The notes below the pieces were generated by a model. It ran no database searches. It was not told the origin of the DNA and saw only the letters and a list, made by a program, of their open reading frames with translations. 64,000 nt of DNA, from assembly GCA_028274465.1 (NCBI GenBank), contig CM051456.1, forward strand, positions 71,906,753 through 71,970,752, read 5' to 3'. The stretch is from Plantago ovata. Lineage: Eukaryota; Streptophyta; Magnoliopsida; Lamiales; Plantaginaceae. Below are positions 54,415 to 64,000 of the stretch, in pieces (positions within the stretch are counted from its first letter, which is position 1; each line of letters opens with the position of its first letter). Both the position numbers and the translations under genes were made by a program.

Positions 54415-56021
54415 ATTAGAGATCATCCCTCTACGGATATGATTGGCGATATTAATAAACGCCAAGTGACTAGATCCAAAGCTACTCATGGACTTGCTGA
54501 AGAAGCAATTGTCGTAGAAGTAGAATCATTGTTCTCTTGCTTTGTTTCAGAAATTGAACCTAAAACCATAGATGAAGCTTTAAAGCATTCTGAATGGATA
54601 AAGGCAATGCAAGAAGAACTGGATCAATTTGAAAGAAACAAAGTCTGGAAACTTGTGCCACTTGCTGAAGACAAGAAAGCTATTGGTACAAAGTGGGTGT
54701 TCAGAAACAAGCTGAGCGAGTCTGGTGAAGTAACAAGAAATAAAGCACGTTTAGTTGCTCAAGGTTACTGTCAGACTGAAGGATTGGACTATGATGAGTC
54801 TTATGCACCAGTCGCAAGATTGGATGCAATTAGGCTTTTCTTGGCCTTTGCTGCTCACAATGACTTCATTGTTTACCAAATGGATGTTAAAAGTGCATTC
54901 TTGAATGGTGAACTTGTTGAAGAAGTCTACCTAGAACAACCCCCTGGCTTTGAACTTCCCTTAGAAATCAAGATGGTATATAAGCTTCAGAAAGCCGTAT
55001 ATGGTCTAAAGCAAGCACCAAGAGCATGGTATGATACCTTGGCTAAGTTCTTGCTGGATAATGGTTTCAAGAAAGGTGAAGTTGACAAACCTTATTTACC
55101 ATGAACCATGATGGTAAATTACTCTTAGTTCAAATTTATGTGGATGACATAATTTTTGGTTCTAAGGACAAGCAACTTTGTGATGATTTTGCCAAACTCA
55201 TGAAAAATAAGTTTGAAATGAGCATGATGGGAAAATTGAATTACTTCCTAGGATTGCAAGTCAAGCAACTCAAAGATGGAATATTCATAAATCAAGCAAA
55301 GTATGCGAATGAAATGCTCATAAAGTTTAGGATCAAAGAGGATGAAAAACCTGAAAAGATCCCTATGAGTGTTGGTACCAAATTGGACTATACTAAAGAG
55401 GACAAAAGTGTTGAAGAACACAAGTATAGGAAGCTCATTGGTTCCTTGTTGTATCTAACAGCAAGTAGACCTGACATTCAGTATGATGTTTGTGTGTGTG
55501 CAAGATTCAATCTGATCCAAGAGAATCACACTACAAAAAGGCAATTAAAACTGAAATATGTTAAAGGTACAGTCAATGTTGGATTATGGTATCCTAAAGA
55601 TTCTGGACTTGAATTGGTTGGCTATTCTGATGCTGATCATGGAGGATCAACTCTTGATAGAAAAAGTACCTCTGGAACTTGTCAGTTTTTGGGTACTAGA
55701 TTAATATCATGGTTCAGCAAGAAGCAAAGTGTTGTCGCCAATTCATCTACTGAATCTGAATACATTGCAGCTGGTTGTTGCACAGCTCAAATCCTATGGA
55801 TTCAGCAACAATTAAGAGATTATGGTATTTCTGCAAAGAAAACACCAATCTTTTGTGATAATACAAGTGCTATTGCAATCACGCAAAATCCTAAGTTTCA
55901 CTCTAGGACTAAGCACATTGATATTAGACATCATTTCATTAGAGATCATGTGGAAAAAGGTGATATTGAGGTTTGTAAAGTAGGCACTGAAGATCAGCAA
56001 GCCAAATTATTCCTGTCCTAA
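54415..56021 (+). pseudogene. RT-RNase H of Copia-3 (first representation)
   Basis: Reverse transcriptase and RNase H of Copia type. RT motifs: [48 protein letters not shown] and the catalytic YVDD (55137-55148). RNase H: GYSDADHGGSTLDRKSTSG and ANSSTESEYIA. A 1-bp loss near 55090 breaks the frame before YVDD; the second representation has the base. Further small differences near 55510-55560 cluster toward the gap and look like sequence quality. Confidence 0.88.
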
Positions 56022-56071
56022 AAGACTGAGTCACTGATTTCTTCTAAGAAATGATAAGTCACTACATTTTG

Positions 56072-56253
56072 CTGAAACAGGCATTCAGCAAGTAATTCTT
56101 TCAAAACGGGTATTTGTTAGGAAACTTGATCACTTGCTGAGACAGGCACTCAGTAAGAGAAAGAACTTAAGGATTGCTGAAACGGGCATTCAGACAATCA
56201 AAGATACTGAAACAGGTATTCAAGTATCAAAGGAATTCTGAGACGGGACTCAG
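56072..56253 (+). repeat. Short inverted-repeat array after pol (first representation)
   Basis: Five units of ctga-NNNNNNNNN-tcag form: 56072-56088, 56137-56153, 56177-56193, 56207-56223 (degenerate) and 56238-56253. Consensus ctgaaacaggcattcag. They are spaced about 30-65 bp. Confidence 0.65.
56115..56128 (+). other. Internal copy of the LTR 5' terminus
   Basis: TGTTAGGAAACTTG, identical to the first 14 nt of the family's LTR and also preceded by att, lies about 95 bp after the pol stop. It is repeated at 61529-61542. Confidence 0.7.
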
Positions 56254-56711
56254 AAAAAAGAGCAAACTCATCTCTCAGATTTTACCAAAGATTCTCAAGT
56301 ACAAAAGAATTTACTGATACGGAAATCAGAAATATCTTTTAAACTTAAGAAAATATGAGATATCTAAGTAAGGGGAACTTTCAGCAAGTATCTAGAGTGA
56401 TAATTCAAACTCGCTGAAAAGATCTTGTCTATTTCAGCAAGCAATCTATCCCTTAAAACTCGGTAAAATCAATTTGTGACGTTAAACTGGCACAGATAAA
56501 CTCGCAATAATCATGACATGAAATTCAATCGTGCCATTGATTAAAAGGGTTATTTATCTAACGGCTAACAAAACAAAGAGAAGAGTGCTCTGACGGTTTT
56601 AGTTAGTGGGCCACTACGCATTCAATGCAAAGGCTCCACTACTCCAGTGTTTCTCTGTTTTACCCTTGCTGAGAGCTCAAATCGATTGAGTTTCTCACAC
56701 ACCAGAGACAC

Positions 56712-56719
56712 TATATAAA
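56712..56719 (+). promoter_or_regulatory. TATA box upstream of the env-like ORF (first representation)
   Basis: tatataaa in the context agacactatataaagaagg, 143 bp before the env-like ATG. A pyrimidine-rich leader (actcacatttcctttctc) follows. Suggests a separate promoter. Confidence 0.5.
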
Positions 56720-56854
56720 GAAGGAGTTAGAGAAATGACAAAATTCTTTAACTCACATTTCCTTTCTCTGCAAATTCTAGCCTGAATCTACTGTACCTCC
56801 GGTCAAAAAGCAAACTATCTCTTTTCGTACACATTTTCTTGCTCTATAAAAGAA

Positions 56855-58372
56855 ATGGCTCCCAAGAGACAGTCTTCTAAGTCCTCAAAGTCATCAAAGG
56901 TTGACAGTGCTGAAACACGCACTGCTCCGGTGACTACTCCGGCCACAAACACAACGAAAGTTGTGTTGAAAACGACCGATATCCTGAAACCTATGCCTCC
57001 GTCATATCTTGACACTGCAAAGTGTGAGATGTTGATGCAATGGGGAGGTTTTGCAAAGAAAAGTACATTAGGTACTTTTATGAACAAGAACTCGATGACG
57101 AAAATGAAGAGGCGCTTGAGTTATCAGCAGCAAGGCCTCATGAACTTTATCTCTGCTCGCACTAAGCAAGTGAGCATGATTGATACAATGGAATTCTACA
57201 ACAATGCAGAAATCCAGTCCCTTACAGATAGTAAAGGAGTCACTGAAAAAGTGATCCTTACTTATGTTCAGAACACGCAAATCGTCCTGAAATGGACTGA
57301 TTTAGCGGAGATATTTCAGATTCCAACCACTGGAACTGAAGATGACGTCACTGCCACTGACGAAGAAATTGAAGCTTTCTACAGTGACGTCAGAAATGAA
57401 AAATGAAGAAAGGCGAGATAGCTCCCGTGACTTGGACAAAGCACGTTAAGAGAAAGCATCTCTGCCATTCACTTGGTCTAGTAGCTCTGCTACTATAAAA
57501 GTTCTTGACTCCCAAGTTGGAGGAATTGACCAAGTAGGCCTGAGAAGATGGCCATTGCTGATGCATATCCATGAAAATAAAACGGAACTTAACTGGGCTA
57601 AGTACATTTTCAACAGGCTTGTTGATTGTGTTACTAAGTTTAAGGTAAAGGTAGAAGACAACAAGGTCTCACCTTCCTTTCCAGTTATGTATGGAATCAA
57701 GATATGCTATATCCTTGAACATTTCAGGATTCAGCTAAGAAACCCATTGCCAATCAAGAAATCTGTGTGCAATGTGGGAAGATCTTTCTACAAGCAGAAT
57801 GTACCTAAGATTGCTGGAAAGAAACTAAGAAGACAACAACTGCAAATGTTGTCAGCACAAGCCAGCAAGAAAGGTATACAACAGCTGCAGATGTTACCAC
57901 TCAGCAACTTAGAGATGAAACTGTTGTTGGTGGTGGTAACACAAATGAAACTGCTGTAGAAAATCAACAAGGTACGTGTACAACAGCCGTTGCTGAAAAT
58001 GCAACTATAGATGACTCTGGGAAACTGGAGAAATCTAAAAAGAAAAAGAGGAAAGCTGATGATGACACTCAGACTGCAGCGTCATCAGCAAATCCCGTAC
58101 CTAAGAGGAAACGGACAAGCAACAAAAGAAAGAAAACACTGGCACAAAGTCAGTCCCTGCTGTCCAAGACCTCTCAGACAATTCCCAGACAAATGCTGAA
58201 ACGCATTTGCCAGTAGATGTTGCTGAGGTATTACTGAAACCTATTCAGCAATGTTGAAGTGTTTGCGGAAGCCTTCAACAATCAACTTAACGTTGATACT
58301 TCTACTGAATAGACACAGGCAGTGGAAATGAAATTCCTGCCCAAGTCCCAGATATCTACATTGTAGATAATT
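56855..58372 (+). pseudogene. env-like ORF of Copia-3 (first representation, indel-ridden)
   Basis: ATG 56855 (MAPKRQSSKSSKSSK). Open for 183 codons, but with several 1-bp losses against the second representation (62286 onward), for example near 56970, 57060, 57088 and 57120. It then breaks up and stops at the N block. The errors are dense and all of the single-base kind, so this is best read as unpolished contig end. The homologous clean frame is described at 62286. Confidence 0.75.
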
Positions 58373-58472
58373 NNNNNNNNNNNNNNNNNNNNNNNNNNNN
58401 NNNNNNNNNNNNNNNNNNNNNNNNNNNNNNNNNNNNNNNNNNNNNNNNNNNNNNNNNNNNNNNNNNNNNNNN
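58373..58472. other. Assembly gap (100 N)
   Basis: Exactly 100 N. The left flank equals the env-like region at about 63820, and the right flank equals the integrase region at about 53065, so the two contigs overlap by about 5.3 kb. Confidence 0.98.
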
Positions 58473-59825
58473 AGGCGAGGCTTGTACACCGTTGATTGGT
58501 CTTCAGCAAACGTTAAAAATGCCTGTCTCAGATCATGATTGCCTGCTGAAAAAGCATGGTTATGGCATAAACGAACAAGTCATCTAAACTTCAAGACGCT
58601 GAATAAGCTGTCTAAAAAGGCACTTGTAGTTGGATTACCTAGGTTTACTTTTAAGAAGGATGGTGTTTGCAATGCATGTCAGCAAGGAAAGCAAACCAAA
58701 TCTTCTTTCAAGAACAAGGCAGTACCGTCAACTACAAAACCTTTACAACTCTTGCACATGGACTTGTTTGAATCTTCTTCAACAAGCTATGCTGGTAAGA
58801 AGTATGGTCTAGTCGTGGTAGATGACTATTCAAGATTCACTTGGGTAGTATGCATCAAGCACAAATCTGAAACCAAGACTGAAATACCTAACTTGCTGAA
58901 TAAGCTTGAAGTCATGAAAATGACAAGGTAAGTCATAAGGACAGACCATGGTACTGAGTTTGTAAACCAGTACATAACTGAATATTGTACCTCAAAAGGT
59001 ATTCAACATCAGTTATCCTCAGTAAGAACACCACAGCAAAACGGTGTTGCTGAACGGAAGAATCGTACCCTGAAAGAAGCCGCAAGAACAATGCTTGCTG
59101 ACACTGAAATAAGTGAGGCTTATTGGGTTGAAGCGATTAATACCGCCTGTTATACTCAAAACAGATGTTTGATTACTAAAGAATACAACAAAACTCCTTA
59201 TGAATTGTTTGTTGGAAGACCTCCTAACATCACTCATCTAAGAGTATTCGGTTGCAAGTGTTTCGTTCTTAATAATGGTAGAGAATACCTAAAAACATTT
59301 CAACCAAAGGCAGACGAAGCGATATTTCTTGGCTACTCATTGCATAGTAAAGCTTATAGAGTTTACAACAAAAAGGCACAAAAGATTGAAGAATCAGTGC
59401 ATGTTCTATTCTACGAAAAGTCACAAGGTGTGCCTGCTGAAGAAGAAATATCAGAATGTATGAAAAAGCTAATCATACATGAGCAAAGAACTGAATCTGA
59501 TGCTAGGCAAATCAAGTCAATTGAACTAAATGATGATTCTGACAATGACTCTCCTCCCCCGAGTCATGACAAGATAAATATAGTTCACGACAAAGAATTT
59601 CCAGCAAAAGACGCGGTAGCTCCGGAAGTTGCTGAAATTACGCAATCTCCAGTGCCTGCTGATGAAATACCTCAATCGAGCAATGCTGAACAAGCAGTTT
59701 CTAATGAACAAATCTCAGCAGAGACACAAATTCCCAGTAGTACTAAACAAGTACATACTGAAGAGTCACATGCTGATGAGCAAACATATCCTGATCCAAC
59801 AAGCAGAAAACCTGTTAATAAATGA
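58473..59825 (+). pseudogene. integrase of Copia-3 (second representation)
   Basis: Repeats 53065-54414. The first 450 bp have several 1-bp losses (for example near 58514, 58532 and 58922) that the first representation lacks. From 59091 it is clean and almost identical to the first. The same TGA closes it at 59822-59824. The integrase Asp (RTDHGTEF) near 58940 and Glu in AERKNRT near 59056 are present. Confidence 0.82.
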
Positions 59826-61451
59826 ATTAGAGATCATCCCTCTACGGATATGATTGGCGATATTAATAAACGCCAAGTGACTAGATCCAAAGCTACTCAT
59901 GGACTTGCTGAAGAAGCAATTGTCGTAGAAGTAGAATCATTGTTCTCTTGCTTTGTTTCAGAAATTGAACCTAAAACCATAGATGAAGCTTTAAAGCATT
60001 CTGAATGGATAAAGGCAATGCAAGAAGAACTGGATCAATTTGAAAGAAACAAAGTCTGGAAACTTGTGCCACTTGCTGAAGACAAGAAAGCTATTGGTAC
60101 AAAGTGGGTGTTCAGAAACAAGCTGAGCGAGTCTGGTGAAGTAACAAGAAATAAAGCACGTTTAGTTGCTCAAGGTTACTGTCAGACTGAAGGATTGGAC
60201 TATGATGAGTCTTATGCACCAGTCGCAAGATTGGATGCAATTAGGCTTTTCTTGGCCTTTGCTGCTCACAATGACTTCATTGTTTACCAAATGGATGTTA
60301 AAAGTGCATTCTTGAATGGTGAACTTGTTGAAGAAGTCTACCTAGAACAACCCCCTGGCTTTGAACTTCCCTTAGAAATCAAGATGGTATATAAGCTTCA
60401 GAAAGCCGTATATGGTCTAAAGCAAGCACCAAGAGCATGGTATGATACCTTGGCTAAGTTCTTGCTGGATAATGGTTTCAAGAAAGGTGAAGTTGACAAA
60501 ACCTTATTTACCATGAACCATGATGGTAAATTACTCTTAGTTCAAATTTATGTGGATGACATAATTTTTGGTTCTAAGGACAAGCAACTTTGTGATGATT
60601 TTGCCAAACTCATGAAAAATAAGTTTGAAATGAGCATGATGGGAAAATTGAATTACTTCCTAGGATTGCAAGTCAAGCAACTCAAAGATGGAATATTCAT
60701 AAATCAAGCAAAGTATGCGAATGAAATGCTCATAAAGTTTAGGATCAAAGAGGATGAAAAACCTGAAAAGATCCCTATGAGTGTTGGTACCAAATTGGAC
60801 TATACTAAAGAGGACAAAAGTGTTGAAGAACACAAGTATAGGAAGCTCATTGGTTCCTTGTTGTATCTAACAGCAAGTAGACCTGACATTCAGTATGATG
60901 TTTGTGTGTGTGCAAGATTCCAATCTGATCCAAGAGAATCACACTACTAAAAGGCAATTAAAATACTGAAATATGTTAAAGGTACAGTCAATGTTGGATT
61001 ATGGTATCCTAAAGATTCTGGACTTGAATTGGTTGGCTATTCTGATGCTGATCATGGAGGATCAACTCTTGATAGAAAAAGTACCTCTGGAACTTGTCAG
61101 TTTTTGGGTACTAGATTAATATCATGGTTCAGCAAGAAGCAAACTTGTGTCGCCAATTCATCTACTGAATCTGAATACATTGCAGCTGGTTGTTGCACAG
61201 CTCAAATCCTATGGATTCAGCAACAATTAAGAGATTATGGTATTTATGCAAAGAAAACACCAATCTTTTGTGATAATACAAGTGCTATTGCAATCACGCA
61301 AAATCCTAAGTTTCACTCTAGGACTAAGCACATTGATATTAGACATCATTTCATTAGAGATCATGTGGAAAAAGGTGATATTGAGGTTGATAAAGTAGGC
61401 ACTGAAGATCAGCAAGCCAAATTATTCATGTCTAAAAGACTGAGTCACTGA
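59826..61451 (+). pseudogene. RT-RNase H of Copia-3 (second representation)
   Basis: The best copy of RT in the window: 366 codons open from 59850, including [24 protein letters not shown] and YVDD (60549-60560). A TAA at 60948-60950 (Lys in the first representation) interrupts the linker before RNase H. RNase H then continues in the same frame to 61451 with YSDADHGG, ANSSTESEY and the C-terminal HIDIRHHFIRDH. The enzyme would copy element RNA into cDNA. With only this TAA and the upstream TGA, it is close to intact. Confidence 0.87.
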
Positions 61452-61486
61452 TTTCTTCTAAGAAATGATATGTCACTACATGTTTG

Positions 61487-61680
61487 CTGAAACAGGCATT
61501 CAGCAAGTAATTCTTTCAAACGGGTATTTGTTAGGAAACTTGATCACTTGCTGAGACAGGTACTCAGTAAGAGAAAGAACTTAAGGATTACTGAAACAGG
61601 CATTCAGACAATCAAAGATACTGAAACAGGTATTCAAGTATCGATGAAATTCTATGAGACGGGAACTCAAAAAAAAAAAG
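61487..61680 (+). repeat. Short inverted-repeat array after pol (second representation)
   Basis: Same array as 56072-56253, with ctgaaacaggcattcag units at 61487-61503 and onward. The LTR-terminus copy lies at 61529-61542. Confidence 0.65.
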
Positions 61681-62142
61681 AGCAAAACTCATATCTCAGA
61701 TTTTACCAAAAGATATCTCAAGTACAAAAGTATTTGCTGATACGGAAACTCAGAAATATCTTTTAAACTTAAGAAAATACGAGATATCTAAGTAAGGTGG
61801 AACTTTCAGCAAGTATCTAGAGTGATAATTCAAACTCGCTGAAAAGATTCTTGTCTATTCCAGCAAGCAATCTATTCCCTTAAAACTCGGTAAAATCAAT
61901 TTGTGACGTTAAACTGGCACAGATAAACTCGCAATAATCATGACATGAAATTCAATCGTGGCCATTGATTAAAAGGGGTTATTTATCTAACGGTTAACAA
62001 AACAAAGAGAAAGAGTGCTCTGACGGTTTTAGTTAGTGGGCCACTATGCATTCAATGCAAAGGTTCCACTAACTCCAGTGTTTCTCTGTTTTACCCTTGC
62101 TGAGAGCTCAAATCGATTGAGTTTCTCACACACCAGAGACAC

Positions 62143-62150
62143 TATATAAA
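62143..62150 (+). promoter_or_regulatory. TATA box upstream of the env-like ORF (second representation)
   Basis: tatataaa in actatataaagaagg, 143 bp before the ATG at 62286. The sequence between has the composition of a plant 5' leader. Confidence 0.5.
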
Positions 62151-62285
62151 GAAGGAGTTAGAGAAATGAGAAAATTCTTTAACTCACATTTCCTTTCTCT
62201 GCAAATTCTAGCCTGAATCTACTGTACCTCCGGTCAAAAAGCAAACTATCTCTTTTCGTACACATTTTCTTGCTCTATATAAGAA

Positions 62286-64000
62286 ATGGCTCCCAAGAGA
62301 CAGTCTTCTAAGTCCTCAAAGTCATCAAAGGTTGATAGTGCTGAAACACGCACTGCTCCGGTGACTACTCCGACCACAGCCACAACGAAAGTTGTGTTGA
62401 AAAATGACCGTATATCCGAGAAACCTATGCGTCCGTCATATCTTGACACTGCAAAGTGTGAGATGTTGATTCAATGGGGAGGTTTTACAAAAGAAAAGTA
62501 CATTAGGTACTTTTATGAACAAGATCTCGATGACGAAAATGAAGAGGCGCTTGAGTATATCAAGCAGCAAGGCCTCATGAACTTTATCTCTGCTCGCACT
62601 AAGCAAGTGAGCATGATTGATACAATGGAATTCTACAACAATGCAGAAATCCAGTCCCTTACAGATAGCAAAGGAGTCACTGAAAAAGTGATCCTTACTT
62701 TTGTTCAGAACACGCAAATCATCCTGAAATGGACTGATTTAGCGGAGATATTTCAGATTCCAACCACTGGAACTGAAGATGACGTCACTGCCACTGACGA
62801 AGAAATTGAAGCTTTCTACAGTGACGTCAGAAACGAGAAAATGAAGAAAGGCGAGATTACTCCCGTGACTTGGACAAAGCACGTTAAGAGAAAGCATCTC
62901 TGCCATTCACTTGGTCTAGTAGCTCTGCTACTAATAAAAGTTCTTGACTCCCAAGTTGGAGGAATTGACCAAGTAGGCCTGAGAAGATGGCCATTGCTGA
63001 TGCATATCCATGAAAATAAAACGGAACTTAACTGGGCTCATTACATTTTCAACAGGCTTGTTGATTGTGTTACTAAGTTTAAGGTAAAGGTAGAAGACAA
63101 CAAGGTCTCACCTTCCTTTCCAGTTATGTATGGAATCAAGATATGCTACATCCTTGAACATTTCAGGATTCAGCTAAGAAACCCATTGCCAATCAAGAAA
63201 TCTGTGTGCAATGTGGGAAGATCATTCTACAAGCAGAATGTACCTAAGACTGTTGGAAAGAAAGCTAAGAAGACAACAACTGCAAATGTTGTCAGTCCAA
63301 GCCAGCAAGAAAGGTATACAACAGCTGCAGATGTTACCACTCAGCGACTTAGAGATGAAACTGTTGTTGGTGGTGGTAACACAAAAGAAACTGCTGTAGA
63401 AAATCAACAAGGTACGTGTACAAGAGCCGTTGCTGAAAATGCAACTATAGATGACTCTGGGAAACTGGAGAAATCTAACAAGAAAAAGAGGAAAGCTGAT
63501 GATGACACTCAGACTGCAGCGTCATCAGCAAACCCCGTACCTAAGAGGAAACGGACCAGCAACAAAAGGAAGAAAACACTGGCACAAAAGTCAGTCCCTG
63601 CTGTCCAAGAACTCTCAGACAATTCCCAGACAAATGCTGAAACGCATTTGCCAGTAGATGTTGCTGAGGTGATTACTGAAACCTATGTCAGCAATGTTGA
63701 AGTGTTTGCGGAAGCCTTCAACAATCAACTTAACGTTGATACTTCTACTGTGAATAGACCACAAGGCAGTGGAAATGAAATTCCTGCCCAAGTCCCAGAT
63801 ATCTACATTGTAGATAATCTAAATGATCCAACTATGGAACCAGTAAGCGACATTGCTGCTGATCTGCAAAAAGCGGCACTTGCTGATGCTGCTGAAAAGA
63901 TGGTTGCTGAACAAGCAACTCATCAAGTTGCTGAAACACCGCTTGCTGAAGGACCAGTTGCTGAAACAGCAATGGTTCCAGTTTCTGAAGTTGCTGAAAC
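62286..64000 (+). CDS. env-like ORF of Copia-3, open to the window edge
   Basis: From ATG 62286 (MAPKRQSSKSSKSSK) I read 571 codons with no stop to 64000, so this is a partial but intact frame. Residues about 50-300 form a globular region (CEMLIQWGGF, YIRYFYEQDLDDE, MEFYNNAEIQSL, HVKRKHLCHSLGL, RWPLLMHIHENK, SFPVMYGIKICYILEHF) resembling the putative plant transposon protein domain found in Sirevirus third ORFs. Then comes a low-complexity half with two basic NLS-like clusters (KKKRKADDD, PKRKRTSNKRKK) and repeated Val-Ala-Glu. I see no signal peptide and no membrane span. Such ORFs are often called env-like, but nothing here points to an envelope; a nuclear role fits the basic clusters better. 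The domain name is from memory of the family. Confidence 0.82.
   Translation, partial: MAPKRQSSKSSKSSKVDSAETRTAPVTTPTTATTKVVLKNDRISEKPMRPSYLDTAKCEMLIQWGGFTKEKYIRYFYEQDLDDENEEALEYIKQQGLMNFISARTKQVSMIDTMEFYNNAEIQSLTDSKGVTEKVILTFVQNTQIILKWTDLAEIFQIPTTGTEDDVTATDEEIEAFYSDVRNEKMKKGEITPVTWTKHVKRKHLCHSLGLVALLLIKVLDSQVGGIDQVGLRRWPLLMHIHENKTELNWAHYIFNRLVDCVTKFKVKVEDNKVSPSFPVMYGIKICYILEHFRIQLRNPLPIKKSVCNVGRSFYKQNVPKTVGKKAKKTTTANVVSPSQQERYTTAADVTTQRLRDETVVGGGNTKETAVENQQGTCTRAVAENATIDDSGKLEKSNKKKRKADDDTQTAASSANPVPKRKRTSNKRKKTLAQKSVPAVQELSDNSQTNAETHLPVDVAEVITETYVSNVEVFAEAFNNQLNVDTSTVNRPQGSGNEIPAQVPDIYIVDNLNDPTMEPVSDIAADLQKAALADAAEKMVAEQATHQVAETPLAEGPVAETAMVPVSEVAE

Larger units (their letters stand above)
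48635..64000 (+). mobile_element. Copia-3: Sirevirus-like element with full coding set, right end outside the window
   Basis: Starts TGTTAGGAAGCTTG after gattt (48630-48634, expected TSD). Order: LTR, PBS, gag, protease-integrase, RT-RNase H, env-like start, 100-N gap, then integrase through env-like again. The repeat across the gap is very probably an unmerged contig overlap, so the true element is about 5 kb shorter than its span here. Its LTR variants group it with Copia-1. Confidence 0.88.

Noticed and set aside
56855..58372. A typical retroviral envelope gene
   Set aside because: No signal peptide, membrane span or surface/transmembrane cleavage motif is visible; env-like is kept only as the customary label.
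53065..64000. A genuine tandem duplication of integrase-RT-env
   Set aside because: Complementary low-quality ends around a 100-N block make an unmerged assembly overlap the simpler reading.

Overview
This window is plant nuclear DNA, from a flowering plant and most likely a eudicot. It is almost entirely LTR retrotransposons. Evidence for a plant source: primer-binding sites matching tRNA-Asp and initiator tRNA-Met, a Sirevirus-type Copia family with an extra ORF after pol, a decayed plant B3-domain gene with GT-AG introns, and a decayed intron-containing Mutator-like (MULE) transposase gene. There are no rRNA genes, no bacterial operon structure and no CRISPR. Two 100-N blocks (7548-7647 and 58373-58472) are assembly gaps.

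Layout. Element A (1-3440, minus) is the 5' part of a non-autonomous gag-protease element. Unassigned DNA (3441-4797 and 7704-8077) surrounds Copia-1 (4798-7703, TSD GTTAC, gapped inside). A MULE pseudogene lies at 8078-9931. Element B (10626-18903, plus, TSD TATAT) is a complete gag-protease element and splits a 181-bp host tandem duplication. A two-domain B3 pseudogene (19356-20764, minus) is cut at its 5' end by Copia-4 (20765 onward).

From 20765 to the right edge, every element is inserted in the one before it. Copia-4 holds E (23053), E holds D (25059, minus), D holds C (29351), and C holds both Copia-2 (35142-47172) and Copia-3 (48635 to beyond 64000). The missing right halves of Copia-4, E, D and C should lie beyond the window in reverse order.

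A, B, C, D and E belong to one superfamily of gag-protease elements. They have tRNA-Asp PBS, LTRs starting TGATG and ending CATCA, a gag with a CCHC knuckle, and a DTG protease; no reverse transcriptase, RNase H or integrase is visible in the internal sequence present. They resemble TR-GAG/Athila-Tat-related elements and must depend on a partner elsewhere. B, C and D share a long structured non-coding region downstream of gag-protease. It has a stem-loop with compensatory changes, two or three copies of a 9-bp-arm hairpin often next to a copy of the polypurine-tract core, and a purine-only tract.

Copia-1, -2 and -3 are one Sirevirus-like family (LTRs 1.6-1.7 kb). Copia-3 retains gag, protease, integrase, RT, RNase H and the env-like ORF, with interruptions. 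Copia-2 has lost RT-RNase H through a 3.57-kb deletion that fuses the integrase tail to the middle of the env-like ORF. Notable candidates here are an 80-nt intron at the gag-pol boundary, three in-frame intron-like segments in the env-like ORF, a TATA box ahead of the env-like ORF, and a copy of the LTR's first 14 nt just after pol. The env-like frame from 62286 is open for 571 codons to the window edge. The apparent 5.3-kb repeat of integrase-RT-env on either side of the second gap looks like an assembly overlap rather than biology.
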